Positions 1-9,608 of a stretch of 64,000 nt of DNA are shown in pieces. The DNA is from Macrophomina tecta (lineage: Eukaryota > Ascomycota > Dothideomycetes > Botryosphaeriales > Botryosphaeriaceae): NCBI GenBank assembly GCA_024180945.1, contig JAKSGN010000012.1, positions 186,001-250,000 on the forward strand, read 5' to 3'. Position 1 is the stretch's first letter. Each line of letters starts with the position of its first letter. The notes under the pieces are model-generated. The model was not told the DNA's origin, ran no database searches, and saw only the letters and a program-made list of their open reading frames with translations. Both the position numbers and the translations under genes were made by a program.

Positions 1-100
1 TACTTAGGCACGTAAAATATAAATAGCTTTCTATAGGATTTTAAGGGAGAAGAGAGTAGTAAGATTAGAAATAGTCTATTCTACCTACCTTTATAAGAAT
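1..100 (+). repeat. AT-mutated LTR remnant
   Basis: The stretch carrying gagtagtaagattagaaa and a cctacc/ggtagg motif resembles the 5' half of the solo LTR at 9018-9232, where the matching text is gagtagtaaggtcagaaa, but with C-to-T type changes. It stops at the AGT microsatellite. The LTR at 20513-20584 shows the same order: LTR piece, then the triplet array. The assignment rests on a short similarity. Confidence 0.35.
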
Positions 101-102
101 AG

Positions 103-138
<36 letters not shown>
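103..138. repeat. (GTA)n microsatellite
   Basis: About twelve perfect GTA units. On the minus strand this reads (TAC)n, the same triplet that ends the LINE copy at 20455-20512, so it could be the 3' tail of a minus-strand LINE that was later disrupted. It could equally be simple slippage. Confidence 0.8.
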
Positions 139-141
139 TTA

Positions 142-739
142 AATATTAATAAGTAAGCTTATATAAGCATAGCTTATTAATATATTACCTTAGGTATTAG
201 AATACTATCTAAGGTATATAATGAATATACCTAGGAGTTATAGCGATGGCAAACTATGGTGGTAAACCATAGTGGTAAACTGAGGTGGTAAAATTTGCCA
301 CCACACCTCACTGACTAATAACTAAACGGGTATAGCCCCTACTAAAATTCCTTTTATATACTTTAAAAGTTCGATCATTTTCCGTTATTACGATATAAAA
401 ATTATATAAAACGGATAAGGATTGGGGCTAGAATCTTCTTTCTTATAAATCACCCTTGTTGGATTTCTAATACAGTGTATCTAGAAGAATCTACTTATAT
501 AAAGAATAAGTGTATATAAAGAACTCTAGATAGTACTACAGTTCCGCTCTTTAAGACGCGCAATACTAAAAAACTAAATATAAAAGCTTTATTCTATCTT
601 TACCTCCCCTCTTATTCTTCTTTATTAAACCTCCTACCAACTTCTCTCTTAGAGAATTATCTCCTTCCGACTGCTTACTAGGCTCTATTATTTATAATAT
701 AGCTTAGTAATCCTCCACTCAAGCCTCAGCACTTTACAG
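142..739. repeat. left long terminal inverted repeat
   Basis: Reverse complement of 2093-2700 with scattered differences. It includes imperfect repeats of tggcaaac/ggtaaac text near 245-290 and ends at ctttacag beside the captured LINE fragment. Confidence 0.75.
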
Positions 740-902
740 TCTATACTCTATATAACTAACATATTATCTATATATAGCATAATGTTCGTAGCCTATAGGG
801 CTTCTATATTAATGGCCGCCCACGCGAGTTCTTCTACTACACCTCGGATCTCCGCATTAAATATCTCCGCCTTATACAGGCTTCCGCTTTAGGCATACAG
901 TA
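740..902 (-). pseudogene. captured LINE RNase H fragment, RIP-mutated
   Basis: The reverse complement aligns base for base with 19495-19655 in the LINE RNase H domain. Shared text includes gcggagatccgaggtg and gcgggcggcc. Differences are mostly C-to-T (cagg to tagg, gacaatacgtc to gataatatgtt), as RIP produces. Similarity begins directly at the inner end of the left inverted repeat and fades near 902. The piece covers the second and third catalytic segments of RNase H and cannot encode a working domain. Confidence 0.7.
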
Positions 903-1152
903 CTAGGACAAAAGTTCTAGGCCGGCTCGACACGGGCTACCTGCCCACCCACCAAACAACACAGCATGAGTCGACACAACAGGTCTAGAGTCGCTATATA
1001 TACTTACCTTACTTAGAATTAGCTTAAGAAAATAATGGTGTTACTTATTTATACTAATATTTAGTATGCCAACCCTCGGCTGCGATTACCGCCTCACACC
1101 TACGTTTTATACTACCTAATATATTACCAAATAACTCTTATGGTAACGCCTC

Positions 1153-1980
1153 TTATACTTCTTGTAATGCTTGTTCTAGCTTCTCTCTAATATAATCTTT
1201 ACTCCTAGTTATAGTAGGAAGGTCTGAATAAAGCTCTAGAACCTTAGCTTTAAGATAAAACCAGAGGTGTTCAATAGGATTTAGATCTAGACTATATGAC
1301 AGCCATTTAATAACATTAATACGTCTCTGGCTAAGCCAATCCTTAACTTTATTAGTAGTATAAATAGGCATACTATCCTGCATAAATATCATACCTCTAC
1401 GGTATACTTTAGGTATGTTTTCCTCAAGAACTTCGAGGCAGGAGTTGGCTGAATACCCATCCTTCTTAGCTAGAGGATCACGCACTATAATATATAATGG
1501 TGACCTTCCTCTTTTGCGAAAAAATGCGGCCCAAACCATGACTAAAATGCCCTTACCTTTCTTATAAGTTTGGACCATTTCTGGGTCCTATTTTTGGCAC
1601 AGAACGCGGAAGCACCACTCACATTTCTTACCCTTACCGCGCTCCGCAGAGCACTCATCTGGCCAGATAACTTTCGCCCATTGTTGTTCGCTCCACTCTA
1701 AGTGCTCGTGTGCCCAGGCAAGCCGGATAGCCGCATGTTCAGGTAAGAGTTCTGGACGGCCGGCGCACCGCCATTTTTTGATGTTATATATGTCTAAGAG
1801 ACGTGCGATGGTTCAGTCGTGGCAGGTAATGCCTATAGCTTCCCGCACATCTCTATACATGTATTTTAGGTGCGCATCTATATTAATCGGGATAAAAAGG
1901 CTCGCTATTACACCCTTACTTTTCTACATTCAGCACAACTCCTCTATTAAATAGAATTAATAGGGCCAGGAATAAAGATC
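1153..1980 (-). pseudogene. Tc1/mariner DDE transposase relic
   Basis: The open part (1153-1578) reads VMVWAAF, then FMQDSMPIYTT where active family members have an aspartate-bearing M-Q-D-N-A-P-x-H block, then WLSYSLDLNPIEHLW, the C-terminal catalytic block of DD34E transposases. Upstream in the same direction, beyond a TAG, lie RLAWAHEHLEWSEQQW and VIWPDE, the segment carrying the first catalytic aspartate. The helix-turn-helix N-terminus is not clearly readable. Stops and changed residues (H to Y, P to L) agree with RIP-type transitions. Confidence 0.8.
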
Positions 1981-1989
1981 ATAGTAAGG

Positions 1990-2085
1990 GTCTTACAAAA
2001 AAGTAAGGTTATATAGAAAAGTAAGGTTATACAAAAAAGTAAGGTTATGCAGAAAGTAAGGTTATGCAGAAAAGTAAGGCCGTAT
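1990..2085. repeat. 19-bp minisatellite
   Basis: About five units of approximately aagtaaggttatgcagaaa in tandem, just inside the right inverted repeat. The unit resembles the aagtgagggtggcagaaa unit at 8700-8780. Confidence 0.7.
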
Positions 2086-2092
2086 AATAAAG

Positions 2093-2700
2093 CTGTAAAG
2101 CGCTGAGGCTTGGGTGGAGGATTACTAAGCTATATTATATAAATAATAGAGCCTAGTAAGCAGTCGGAAGGAGATAACTCTAAGAAAAAGAATAGGTAGG
2201 AGATTTAATAAAGAAAGACAAGAGGGGAGGTAAAAGATAGAATAAAGCTTTTATTAGCTTATATCCCGTTTATAAGTATTGCGCGTCTCAAAGAACGAAA
2301 CTACGGTGCTATCTAGAGCTCTTTATATACACTTATTCCTTATATAAGTAGATCCTTCTAGATATACCATATTAGAAATCCAACGAGGGTAATTTATAAG
2401 AAATAAGATTCTAGCCCCAATCCTTATCCGTTTTACATAATTTTTATATCGTAATAACTGGAAATGATTGAACTCTTATAATGTATAAAAGAAATTTTAG
2501 TAGGGGCTATACCCGTTTAGTTATTAGTCAGTGAAGTGGGGTGGCGAATTTTGCCACCTCGGTTTGCCACCGTAGTTTGCCACCGTAGTTTGCCACTGCT
2601 ATAACTCCGAGGTATATTCGTTATATACCTTAGGTAGTATTCTAATACGTAAGGTAATATATTAATAAGCTACGCTTATACAAGCTTACTTATTAATATT
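2093..2700. repeat. right long terminal inverted repeat
   Basis: Partner of the arm at 142-739, flanked on the outside by TA at 2701-2702. Confidence 0.75.
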
Positions 2701-2703
2701 TAA

Positions 2704-3340
2704 CAAAAGCTAGCTATACCCGCTTTATATTAGACTAATCCTCAAATGTTCTCTTAGTAAAGTTACGAAGTTCAGCGATCCCCTGCGAACGTCGCGCCAT
2801 GCCTCGCCTCCTACTCCTAGTTAGCCTACTAAATAAGGCTTAGCTACCCGCTATTAGCTAGCTACTACGCGTCGCCACTTTACCTACCTCAAAGTCGATT
2901 TAGAAGGCTTTAATTATCCTACTATTACTTATCTAAAGACTACTTCTCCTCAGTTCGCTTCCTAATAGTATCTCTAAAGCTCAGACGTTAAATATCTAGC
3001 TCTCTCGGTCGAATACTATTAGTGTATCCACTAGTGCCATAATCCGCAGCTTCTATCCGCCCATTATTGCAATACTAGCCATTCATACTCTATATTCAAT
3101 TATGTCAATGTCCCCCTTCAGGTTTAAGAATGTTACAGCGCGGCGACCGTGTTGGGTTTCAGTCGTTCCTGCAAAGCCATTCGGCTAACCTCCCATCGAC
3201 CGCAAGTAGCCGGTCGGTCGACAAAAGGTACTGCAATAACCAGCCTAGTAGCTGGTTTGCCCCAACAACTCTATATACAGAGGCGTGTTCGTAACAAAGA
3301 ACTACCAGAGATAGGTCCCGTACGGACAACTAGATCTAGC
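2704..3340. other. AT-rich degraded sequence without a gene
   Basis: Rich in tag, tta and cta triplets and without an open frame of note. It looks like RIP-degraded repeat DNA, but I cannot name a parent family. A short hairpin (aaccagc...gctggtt) lies near 3238-3257. Confidence 0.5.
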
Positions 3341-4436
3341 TAAGATATTTAATCACGTATAGTTATCCGTTCATATCCCCTACAAGACAAATTCGCTATA
3401 GTTTAAAGAGGTAAGTAATACAAAGCCTCCTCCTCAACTTATAGACATTCGAACCCATCGGACGCGATAGATTCGCCACCAGAATCCGGGGAATCGGGAG
3501 GGAGAAATCGCTACAACGGGTGTTGTAGTATACGACGCTACTTCTTACTATACGTAATAACCTTCGGAATGTGCGTAAACACTAAAGCAATACCTAAACT
3601 TGGATTCGGATTTACGACATCGTTAGTATTATTAACCGTCTTTGGCTATCCCGCCTTATTAGCATCCGCAGCCCCCTCTAAGAGATCCGCGAGCTTCTCT
3701 ATGCTCTCTACGACCTTAGCGTTTAGATTAAACTAATCCTCGCACCCCTTTATACCACGATTTCGCTTCCTTACAGTATAGTTAGTCTCCTGTGTCTTTC
3801 TAGCATTGTTACCTTTGCCCGATCTGCTATACGAAGGTATCTATAAGCGCTGGACTAACACGAGCTTAGAAGTATATTAATAAATATTTACCTCTCTTTC
3901 CGTGTCTTCCTGCTCTCCCATTCATCGCGCAACTCATCGTTTACATTCTCCTTAGGCTCCCACGTCGGCTTAGACTTCCGGCCTGTTCCTAAGAATGGCG
4001 CCCAGGCGATAAGGTAGTATGTCTTATTCTCGTGGAGAATACGCTCGGCCGACCAAAATCCGTCGCTGTCCTTGTCGTCATTAGGGTGCCCGTCACACCC
4101 GTTATTATCTAGCCTAACGTGGTTCGGTCCATCGACTCTGCGTCCGTGGATTTTGCCTTTATCATCCCATACGTCTTCCCTGCGCGCACCTGCACTGCGG
4201 CTGTCCACTGTCCGCTCGTCCTGCCGAGCGCCAGTCCTCTTCTCTTTCCACTCGGTGATTAGTGCGGTGTTGGCGTAGTGCTTGGGCTCCCAAGTTGGGT
4301 CCCAGCGGCCGGCCCAATCGATGAGATAGTGGGTGGGCGATTCGTCAAGAATGCGCACGGCAGGCCATTCCTTCTGCCGCTTAGCACGGCGGATGGCGCA
4401 GGTTGTGTGCGGGAGGCGTCGCTTGATGGCGGGCAT
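3340..4436 (-). pseudogene. two-chromodomain protein with degraded 3' part
   Basis: From the ATG at 4436 the frame runs open to a taa at 3888-3890. Residues ~23-60 form a chromodomain-like fold (WPAVRIL...YLIDWAG...PTWEP), and residues ~131-180 form a second one (WSAERIL...YYLIAWAP...PTWEPKENV). Chromodomains bind methylated histone tails and also occur at the C-terminus of some Ty3/gypsy integrases, but no integrase or RT is seen here. The terminal codons contain gtaaat and may be a splice donor. Past an intron-sized gap a frame continues to about 3350, interrupted mainly by TAG, as expected from RIP of CAG/TGG codons. I therefore treat the gene as damaged at its 3' end. An upstream ATG at 4619 is less likely because residues before 4436 are low-complexity. 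Confidence 0.6.
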
Positions 4437-5152
4437 GATAGACTGGGACCTTTTCGAATGTTGCAGATGCTGTGGCCCGCCGCGGGTGCGCCTTGAGGTT
4501 CGAAACGTTCCCCACCCGGATGTGGCTCGAGCTTCCGCCCTCGCCTGGCAACAAGGTTGCACACCAACAGACGCTGCGAGACAGCCCAGCTCACAGCCTC
4601 CATCGGAGCGGTCAGCCAAGGATGGCCACGAGAGGTGCTGCTACCGAGCATGTATGGTGAGTGCACGTCTAGTGGTGAGCATTGATGCGATTTGAGGATG
4701 CTGGTAGAGCGACAGAGCGTACACGCTAGTCTAGGAGAACCCAAGGGCTGGTGATGGCGCCAGCGGCTGGCTCAATCCAGCTGCTGCGCTTGGAAGCCAA
4801 AGAGAATAAAGCGCCGTACAGGACAAGCCGCGGGTTTGTAACGATATCTCTAACGCGGTCGCATACTCCCCAAGGCTTCTTCATTAGCAGCGCAAACAGC
4901 AACTATCGACTTGTCTATGTGACGCCTGGGGTATTGACTTTACTCCTTATTTGCCGCAACTGTTCGGTTCTTACAGTGCGCCCTTCCCTCAATAACGCCA
5001 AAAGTAATCTACACCACTCCTGAAACCCCCCAGCAAACTCCATTCCCGCATCTCTTCGCCGTCCTAAGATTACCGACACCCCACATTTCAAAGCATAGAG
5101 CCAAAGCTAATCCCGTAACTCCCGTCAACACCGACCGATTCCCCCGTCGCAG
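4437..5152. other. intergenic, no feature recognised
   Basis: GC-rich at first, then mixed. Short overlapping open frames exist on both strands but none shows a conserved motif. It probably holds the upstream region of the chromodomain gene and the 3' flank of the kinase-like gene. Confidence 0.5.
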
Positions 5153-7775
5153 CTAGCGGACTGAGCGAGCTATGTGAGCAGATAGCAGCATCATCTCATG
5201 CGAAAAATCGTCGTTGGCACCGTTCATCATCTTATACCTCGTTCTCTTCCGCTTCCGATTCGGACAGACCGGTCCCAGCGGCCAGCGAGCCCGCCCCTCT
5301 GCACTCGCCTCCGCCCTCGCCTCCGCCCTCGCCTCCGCCCGCACCTCTGCCCGCTCCAGGTCCGTCCACAGACCGCCCGTCCGCTCGTCCCCAGAATGTT
5401 GCGCAACTCTGCATCCTTGTGCAGCAGTCCCAACCCGTGCAGCTCCTGTAGCCTCGCCTTCGCCTTCTCCAGGAGGGCCGCCCTGTTGTCCTGATTGAAG
5501 AAGTTGAACAGCGGACGGCCCGCCCAGCTGAGGAACAGCATGTGCGTGTACACTCTGCAGCCGTAGTAGCAAGGCAGCTTCAAACTAACCACCCCAACGC
5601 AAACTGGCACCGCCCTGCCCTGCACCGCCGAGACGTGCTGGTACATGCGATTTTCGTGCTGCAGATGACCCGCGTTGTGCTCTTCCATCCCCTTGGCCAC
5701 CAGCGTGTAGCCGTGCGACGAGAGCCGCACTTTGAACAGCGCTCCTCGCGAGCCATGGATGTACAGAGGCTTGCAGTCGGCGTCCCTGCCACGGTCCCTT
5801 GCGAGCTGCTGCCGGACGAGGCGCAGGAACGTCTCCGGCTTGATGTGCTTCTTCCTGTGAGACCGGACGTTCGGGCAGTGCTCGTTCGAGAGGCCCGCCG
5901 TGCAGCAGCCCGAGCAAGCACTCGTGCGTGCAGTACGGCCGATCCTCGATCCGCGGCCGCGGTGCTGACTCCGTCTCCCGGGCGTCCGCACCACCTCTGC
6001 CTTTGCCTTTGCCTTTGGTTTTGCTACTGCTATTTCTGGTGCCACCTCTCGTTCCCTTTGTCCGCCGGGACGCACCTGCGCTGCTCTGCGACCGGGTGCT
6101 TTGTCGCGGTGTTGGACTAGGCGGCACGTCCCCGGCCATGTCGCCGTCATCGCCGTCATCGCCGTCGCTGCCGCCGTTGCCGTTCTTCGCACGGCTGCCA
6201 TCGTCCGGGGAGCATCGCGACCGTGTCAGTATTGGCGATCGGGGGAAGGCCTTCCAGTGCCTAGGCTTGTAGGTCGAAGCGTCGTGGCTTGCTTTACGTA
6301 CAGTCTCTGGGATCGTTTTCAAGATGTCGATATACTCCACCTCCCACTTTTTCAGAACGCGGGCCGCGTTGTGCCATGACGATGGTGGACGCTCCGCCGC
6401 GAGAGCTCGGAGAACGAACGCGAAGACCTGCGCCACTGTCGTCCGATGGAGTCGACCCTCGTCGTCGTCCTGGACGTCGAGGTTCGGGATGCAGGCGTGG
6501 TAGTAGACCAGCGCCGGGTCGTCCGGGATGTGCAGAAAAAGATAGCCTCACCGGTGTACAAGTAGCCATCCTGCAGCCCCTTCTTGACCATGTACGAGAA
6601 GCACTGGGTGACGACGGCCGCGAGCAGCCGCTTCGACAGAAAGCCGAAGCCCTCGCCGTCTTTGTGGATCACGTCTCGATCCGGGACGATCTCGCCGCTC
6701 AGGCCGGCGGCAATCTCCCCCCGCGTGAGCTTGTGCGGTGCTTTGTATTCGATCGCGACCGCCGGCACGCTTGGTCCATCGCCGAGCCTGTATATGCAGA
6801 ACTGGTCTGCCACGCCTCCCCGCCCCCCTCTGGCCGGGGATACCTCTCGAGTCCTGCGCTGCGTCTTGCCTTTGCCGCGGCCTTTGGCTCCGCTGCCTTT
6901 GGACTCCGCTGTTCCCTTTTCGACTGCCGGCGGACGAGGACCGGGGCTCGCTGAGAGACATGCGTCCCATCGCCTCGTCGACTGACTCCTCGTCCACCGG
7001 CCCGACATTGGTGTGGCTCTCGAACGTCACCGTCCCATGCAGCCCGAGCTTCTTCCGCAACCCCTCATCCTTGTAGACCTCCTCAAGCAGTCTGCACCGC
7101 GTTCTCCACCGTGTCTTGTGCAAACTTCCGGACTCCATCCTCGCTGCTGATGCGCTTCAGGTTTGTTCGGACGTAGTCCATCTGGTGCAAGGATGGGAAG
7201 GCAAGGTTGGAATGGAAGCTTTGGCTAGCGGAGAGCTGCTGCCATATTTTCTTTTGTTGGTCTGGGAAATCTTCCCACGGAATGATAAGGCGGGGGTATT
7301 GTCTGCCGGCAGGTTTGGTGGTGTCGCCCTGTGTCGTGAGCTTGGGGTCGGTGACTACGTCTATGGCGCGGGATAGCTGGTGGCAAGCCTCTAGGAATTC
7401 GGTGAGCGTCGTCCTGCGGTTAATGGCCTCTGCTTCTTCTCGTCGCTGCTGCTCTTCCTCCCGGCGCTGCTGCTCAGCGATTGCTTTGGCCTCTGCCTCT
7501 TCGCGCTGTCGCTCCTCAGCGGCTGCCCGCGCCTTGGCCTCCTCTCGCTCCGCTTCAGCCTCCTCCCGGAGATGCTGTTCCTCTCGAAGTTGCCGTCGAA
7601 GTCGCTCGAGTTCTGCCTCCATTCTCGAAAGATGGTCTTGTAGGCTGTTCGATGCGTATCTGCTGCGTTGTTTGCCTCCACTCCAAAGGTAATGGCGGGA
7701 GCTCGGCTTTAAGAGATGCTGCGCAAGCACAGACCAACCGTCAAACACGCCGTTGCCCGGCCAGCCGTAGATCAC
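5153..7775 (-). pseudogene. fungal kinase-like protein, ~5 frameshifts
   Basis: Successive minus-strand frames join into one recognisable protein of a large fungal family. Order: a coiled coil rich in E/A/R (about 7620-7390); a segment ending ...FAQDTVENAVQTA; after a shift near 7090, LLEEVYKDEGLRKKLG and VTFESHTN; after a shift between ~6960 and 6850, ADQFCIYRLGDG and AIEYKAPHKLT; after a shift near 6545, FLHIPDDPALVYYH; after a shift near 5905, EHCPNVRSHRKKHI, then the kinase-like lobe with LHKDAELRNIL (catalytic-loop-like, aspartate present); after a shift near 5385, WTDLERAE (DFG-like position) and PNRKRKR near the end at 5153. No nonsense codon interrupts the segments; each break is a 1-2 nt indel. 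Either it is a young pseudogene or the sequence has indel errors. The true start is uncertain: ATG near 7622 or an upstream exon. Confidence 0.7.
5305..5350. repeat. GC-rich 12-bp tandem repeat in coding sequence
   Basis: Tandem cctccgccctcg units in the last exon segment of the kinase-like pseudogene, read on the minus strand as RAEARAEARAEA. Confidence 0.6.
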
Positions 7776-8609
7776 ACCTTCAGCGTCGAAAGTGGGCGGA
7801 GGACCTTCAGGGCGGAACTACCACATCGCAGCGAGAACGAAATTACGCCACAATGCCACGTGCAGGTGCCATGCAACGCGCGTTAAGCCGCTCTACTGGC
7901 AATCCGCTACCGCTCAATCCCGGATTGCGACCGGCCGACAAACTGCTTTCACACTACGAGCACGCCGCACAACTGGGACCCAGGCAAAGCAGCTTCTTGA
8001 CGATGCACGCGACCACAGACGCAGCTTCTGTGGTGGGGTCTATGCCTATCACGGCGCAGGGAGGCGTGGATGGCGGTCGAAAACGCCGCAAATGTGCGAC
8101 AAGGCCCTCAGGCAGCCGTAAACTCAGTCCTTCAAACTACGAACGACATCAAGGACACAAGCGCCATCAAGCGCACCATTGACTCCATCACTACAGCAGA
8201 TCCTCTAACGGAGTGGAGTACACAGCAAAGTCCCTACAATTTGGGCTCGAGCAGCAGCGATGCGGACGACAGCGACAGTGACAGCGACAGCGACGGCGCC
8301 AATACAGCCCATTCTCTTCGCCAAGCCCGACCGAGAAGTTTCGCGAATTGGTGATCAGCTTACGGACCTGCAGGTGATCATCCACCTTCGCACGCAGCCT
8401 CCGACACACATGGAGGACTTGTAGAAGCTGAGTGCAGCCAACTCGTTGGGCCAGCCGTTTCCCTACCGTTTCCTGTTCGGTACCGGTCGTTGACCAGCTT
8501 TCGCTGGCAGGAGGGATGGGCGCCGAGGCGTCATCACAATGTCGAATATTTGGTGATCATGTCGTGTAGGCTACGGAGAGCCAAGCTTATCGTATGAACC
8601 ATGCGGTTA
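7776..8609 (+). other. unassigned stretch with a weak ORF at 8070-8354
   Basis: The longest sensible frame (8070-8354) has an acidic Ser/Asp run (DSDSDSDSDG) encoded by a gacagc microsatellite near 8270. Adjacent plus-strand frames show no recognised domain. This could be the upstream region of the kinase-like gene or a frameshifted gene. I do not assign a function. Confidence 0.25.
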
Positions 8610-8631
8610 TCATAGATGTTGCTGTATGAGA

Positions 8632-8950
8632 GAGGGAAGGGACGAGCTGCGCGAGGTTTGCGGGGCACCGCGGAGACCCTGAAAATTGCCAAGACTGTGA
8701 GGGTGGCAGAGAAGTGAGGGCGGCAGGATAGTGAGGATGGCAGAAAAGTGAGGGTGGCAGAAAAGTAGGGGGGAAGAAAGGTAAGGTTGAGGCAGCGCAA
8801 CGAGCAGGAAGTAGAGGATAAGACCAACAAAAAGCGAGGTTGCCGCAAGAAAGTGAGGGCAAAAGCAGAAAATGGAGGCTTTCTTGGCATTTTTCCAGGG
8901 TCTCAAGATGCCCCGCGAACACTGCGTCCCTCGTCCCCGATTCCTCATTC
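8632..8950. repeat. foldback/MITE-like repeat with internal minisatellite
   Basis: The left arm (about 8632-8690, gagggaagggacgagctg through attgccaag) is an imperfect reverse complement of the right arm (about 8880-8945, cttggcatttttccaggg through tccccgattcctc). Between the arms lie four or five units near gtgagggtggcagaaaa (8690-8780). No coding capacity is evident. Confidence 0.55.
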
Positions 8951-9017
8951 GAGGCTGTGCGATGACACAAGTGCTGCCTCTGTTCCACCATCGCCTGGTA
9001 TTCAGCGCTACAGCAAC

Positions 9018-9232
9018 TGTTGGATTTGGGTGAGTGAAGAGTAGTAAGGTCAGAAAGAGAGTAGATTCTGCCTGTCTCCTGTAAGGGAGGTAGGTAGGCT
9101 TGGTTATATACATGTTGAAAGCAGCGTAACCGAGGAAGTAATAGATCCGAGGAAATTGCATTACCGAGGGGTAGGGAGTGACCGAGGAAGGAATCAATGT
9201 GGTGCCTGAGGAAGTAGTGAGATAGTCCAACA
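9018..9232 (+). mobile_element. solo LTR (215 bp, TGTTGG...CCAACA)
   Basis: Begins TGTTGGATTTGGGTGAG and ends AGTCCAACA, with perfect inverted termini. It is flanked by the identical 5-bp duplication GCAAC (9013-9017 and 9233-9237), the mark of LTR-retrotransposon integration followed by LTR-LTR recombination. Related copies or remnants lie at 1-100, 19061-20584 (minus) and about 38709-38850. Confidence 0.9.
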
Positions 9233-9257
9233 GCAACCAATAGCGATCTTCTGAAGG

Positions 9258-9608
9258 TAGACTGAACAATGCGTGTGCGACGGCCGTGTTACCAGCAATG
9301 TCTCGATTGCTCTGGGACACGAGGGTCAAGACTAACTAGAGGATGTGGTTTATATACATGTAGAAAAGTACATACAATCTGTCGTTGACATTCAGCACAT
9401 GGAGGTTGGATGTGCTGTCTTCTCCGGGCACCGTGGACCCGTGGTGCCGTCCCTAAACGGTTCATCTCGTGTGCCGGTACTTAAGAGCACAGGTGGTGAC
9501 TCCTTCCTATGTGATTATTGCGGATGCGGCACCCTGCTCTGCTGCTCCGCGGCTCAGCAGCTTCCTGTTTGTTGAATTCTCTCCTTCTGCGGAGGCTGCG
9601 CCGTAACA
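9258..9608 (-). mobile_element. LTR-like repeat, TGTTACGGCGCAGCC family
   Basis: Read on the minus strand it starts TGTTACGGCGCAGCCTCC at 9608. It matches the plus-strand copy at 20912-21540, including tatataaaccac, a tgaccctcgtg tract and gtaacacggcc...tcgcac. The far boundary is not certain, and no target duplication was found. Its 9608 end abuts the zinc-finger pseudogene, so insertion here probably removed that gene's 3' part. Confidence 0.6.

Larger units (their letters stand above)
142..2700 (-). mobile_element. Tc1/mariner-type element with ~600-bp terminal inverted repeats
   Basis: The left arm (142-739) and right arm (2093-2700) are diverged reverse complements, including a copied tract around 240-350 matching 2500-2610. 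TA lies at both outer ends, the classic Tc1/mariner target duplication. The interior holds a minus-strand DDE transposase relic, a LINE RNase H fragment next to the left arm, and a 19-bp tandem repeat next to the right arm. Long arms are unusual for the superfamily, but fungal Tc1-like elements vary. The element is AT-rich with RIP-type changes and should be immobile by itself. Confidence 0.75.

Noticed and set aside
5153..7775. Numerous plus-strand ORFs (for example 5542-6120, 6289-6954, 7207-7692)
   Set aside because: They are GC-rich shadows opposite the kinase-like pseudogene and have Arg/Ser/Pro-rich low-complexity composition.
8587..9329. Minus-strand ORFs of 217-239 codons across the foldback repeat and solo LTR
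   Set aside because: They run through defined repeats (LTR with target duplication, minisatellite), so the frames are fortuitous.
9287..9608. TGTTAC...GTAACA interpreted as an exact LTR with both termini
   Set aside because: Similarity to 20912-21540 continues past GTAACA, and no target duplication was found, so the inner boundary cannot be fixed there.
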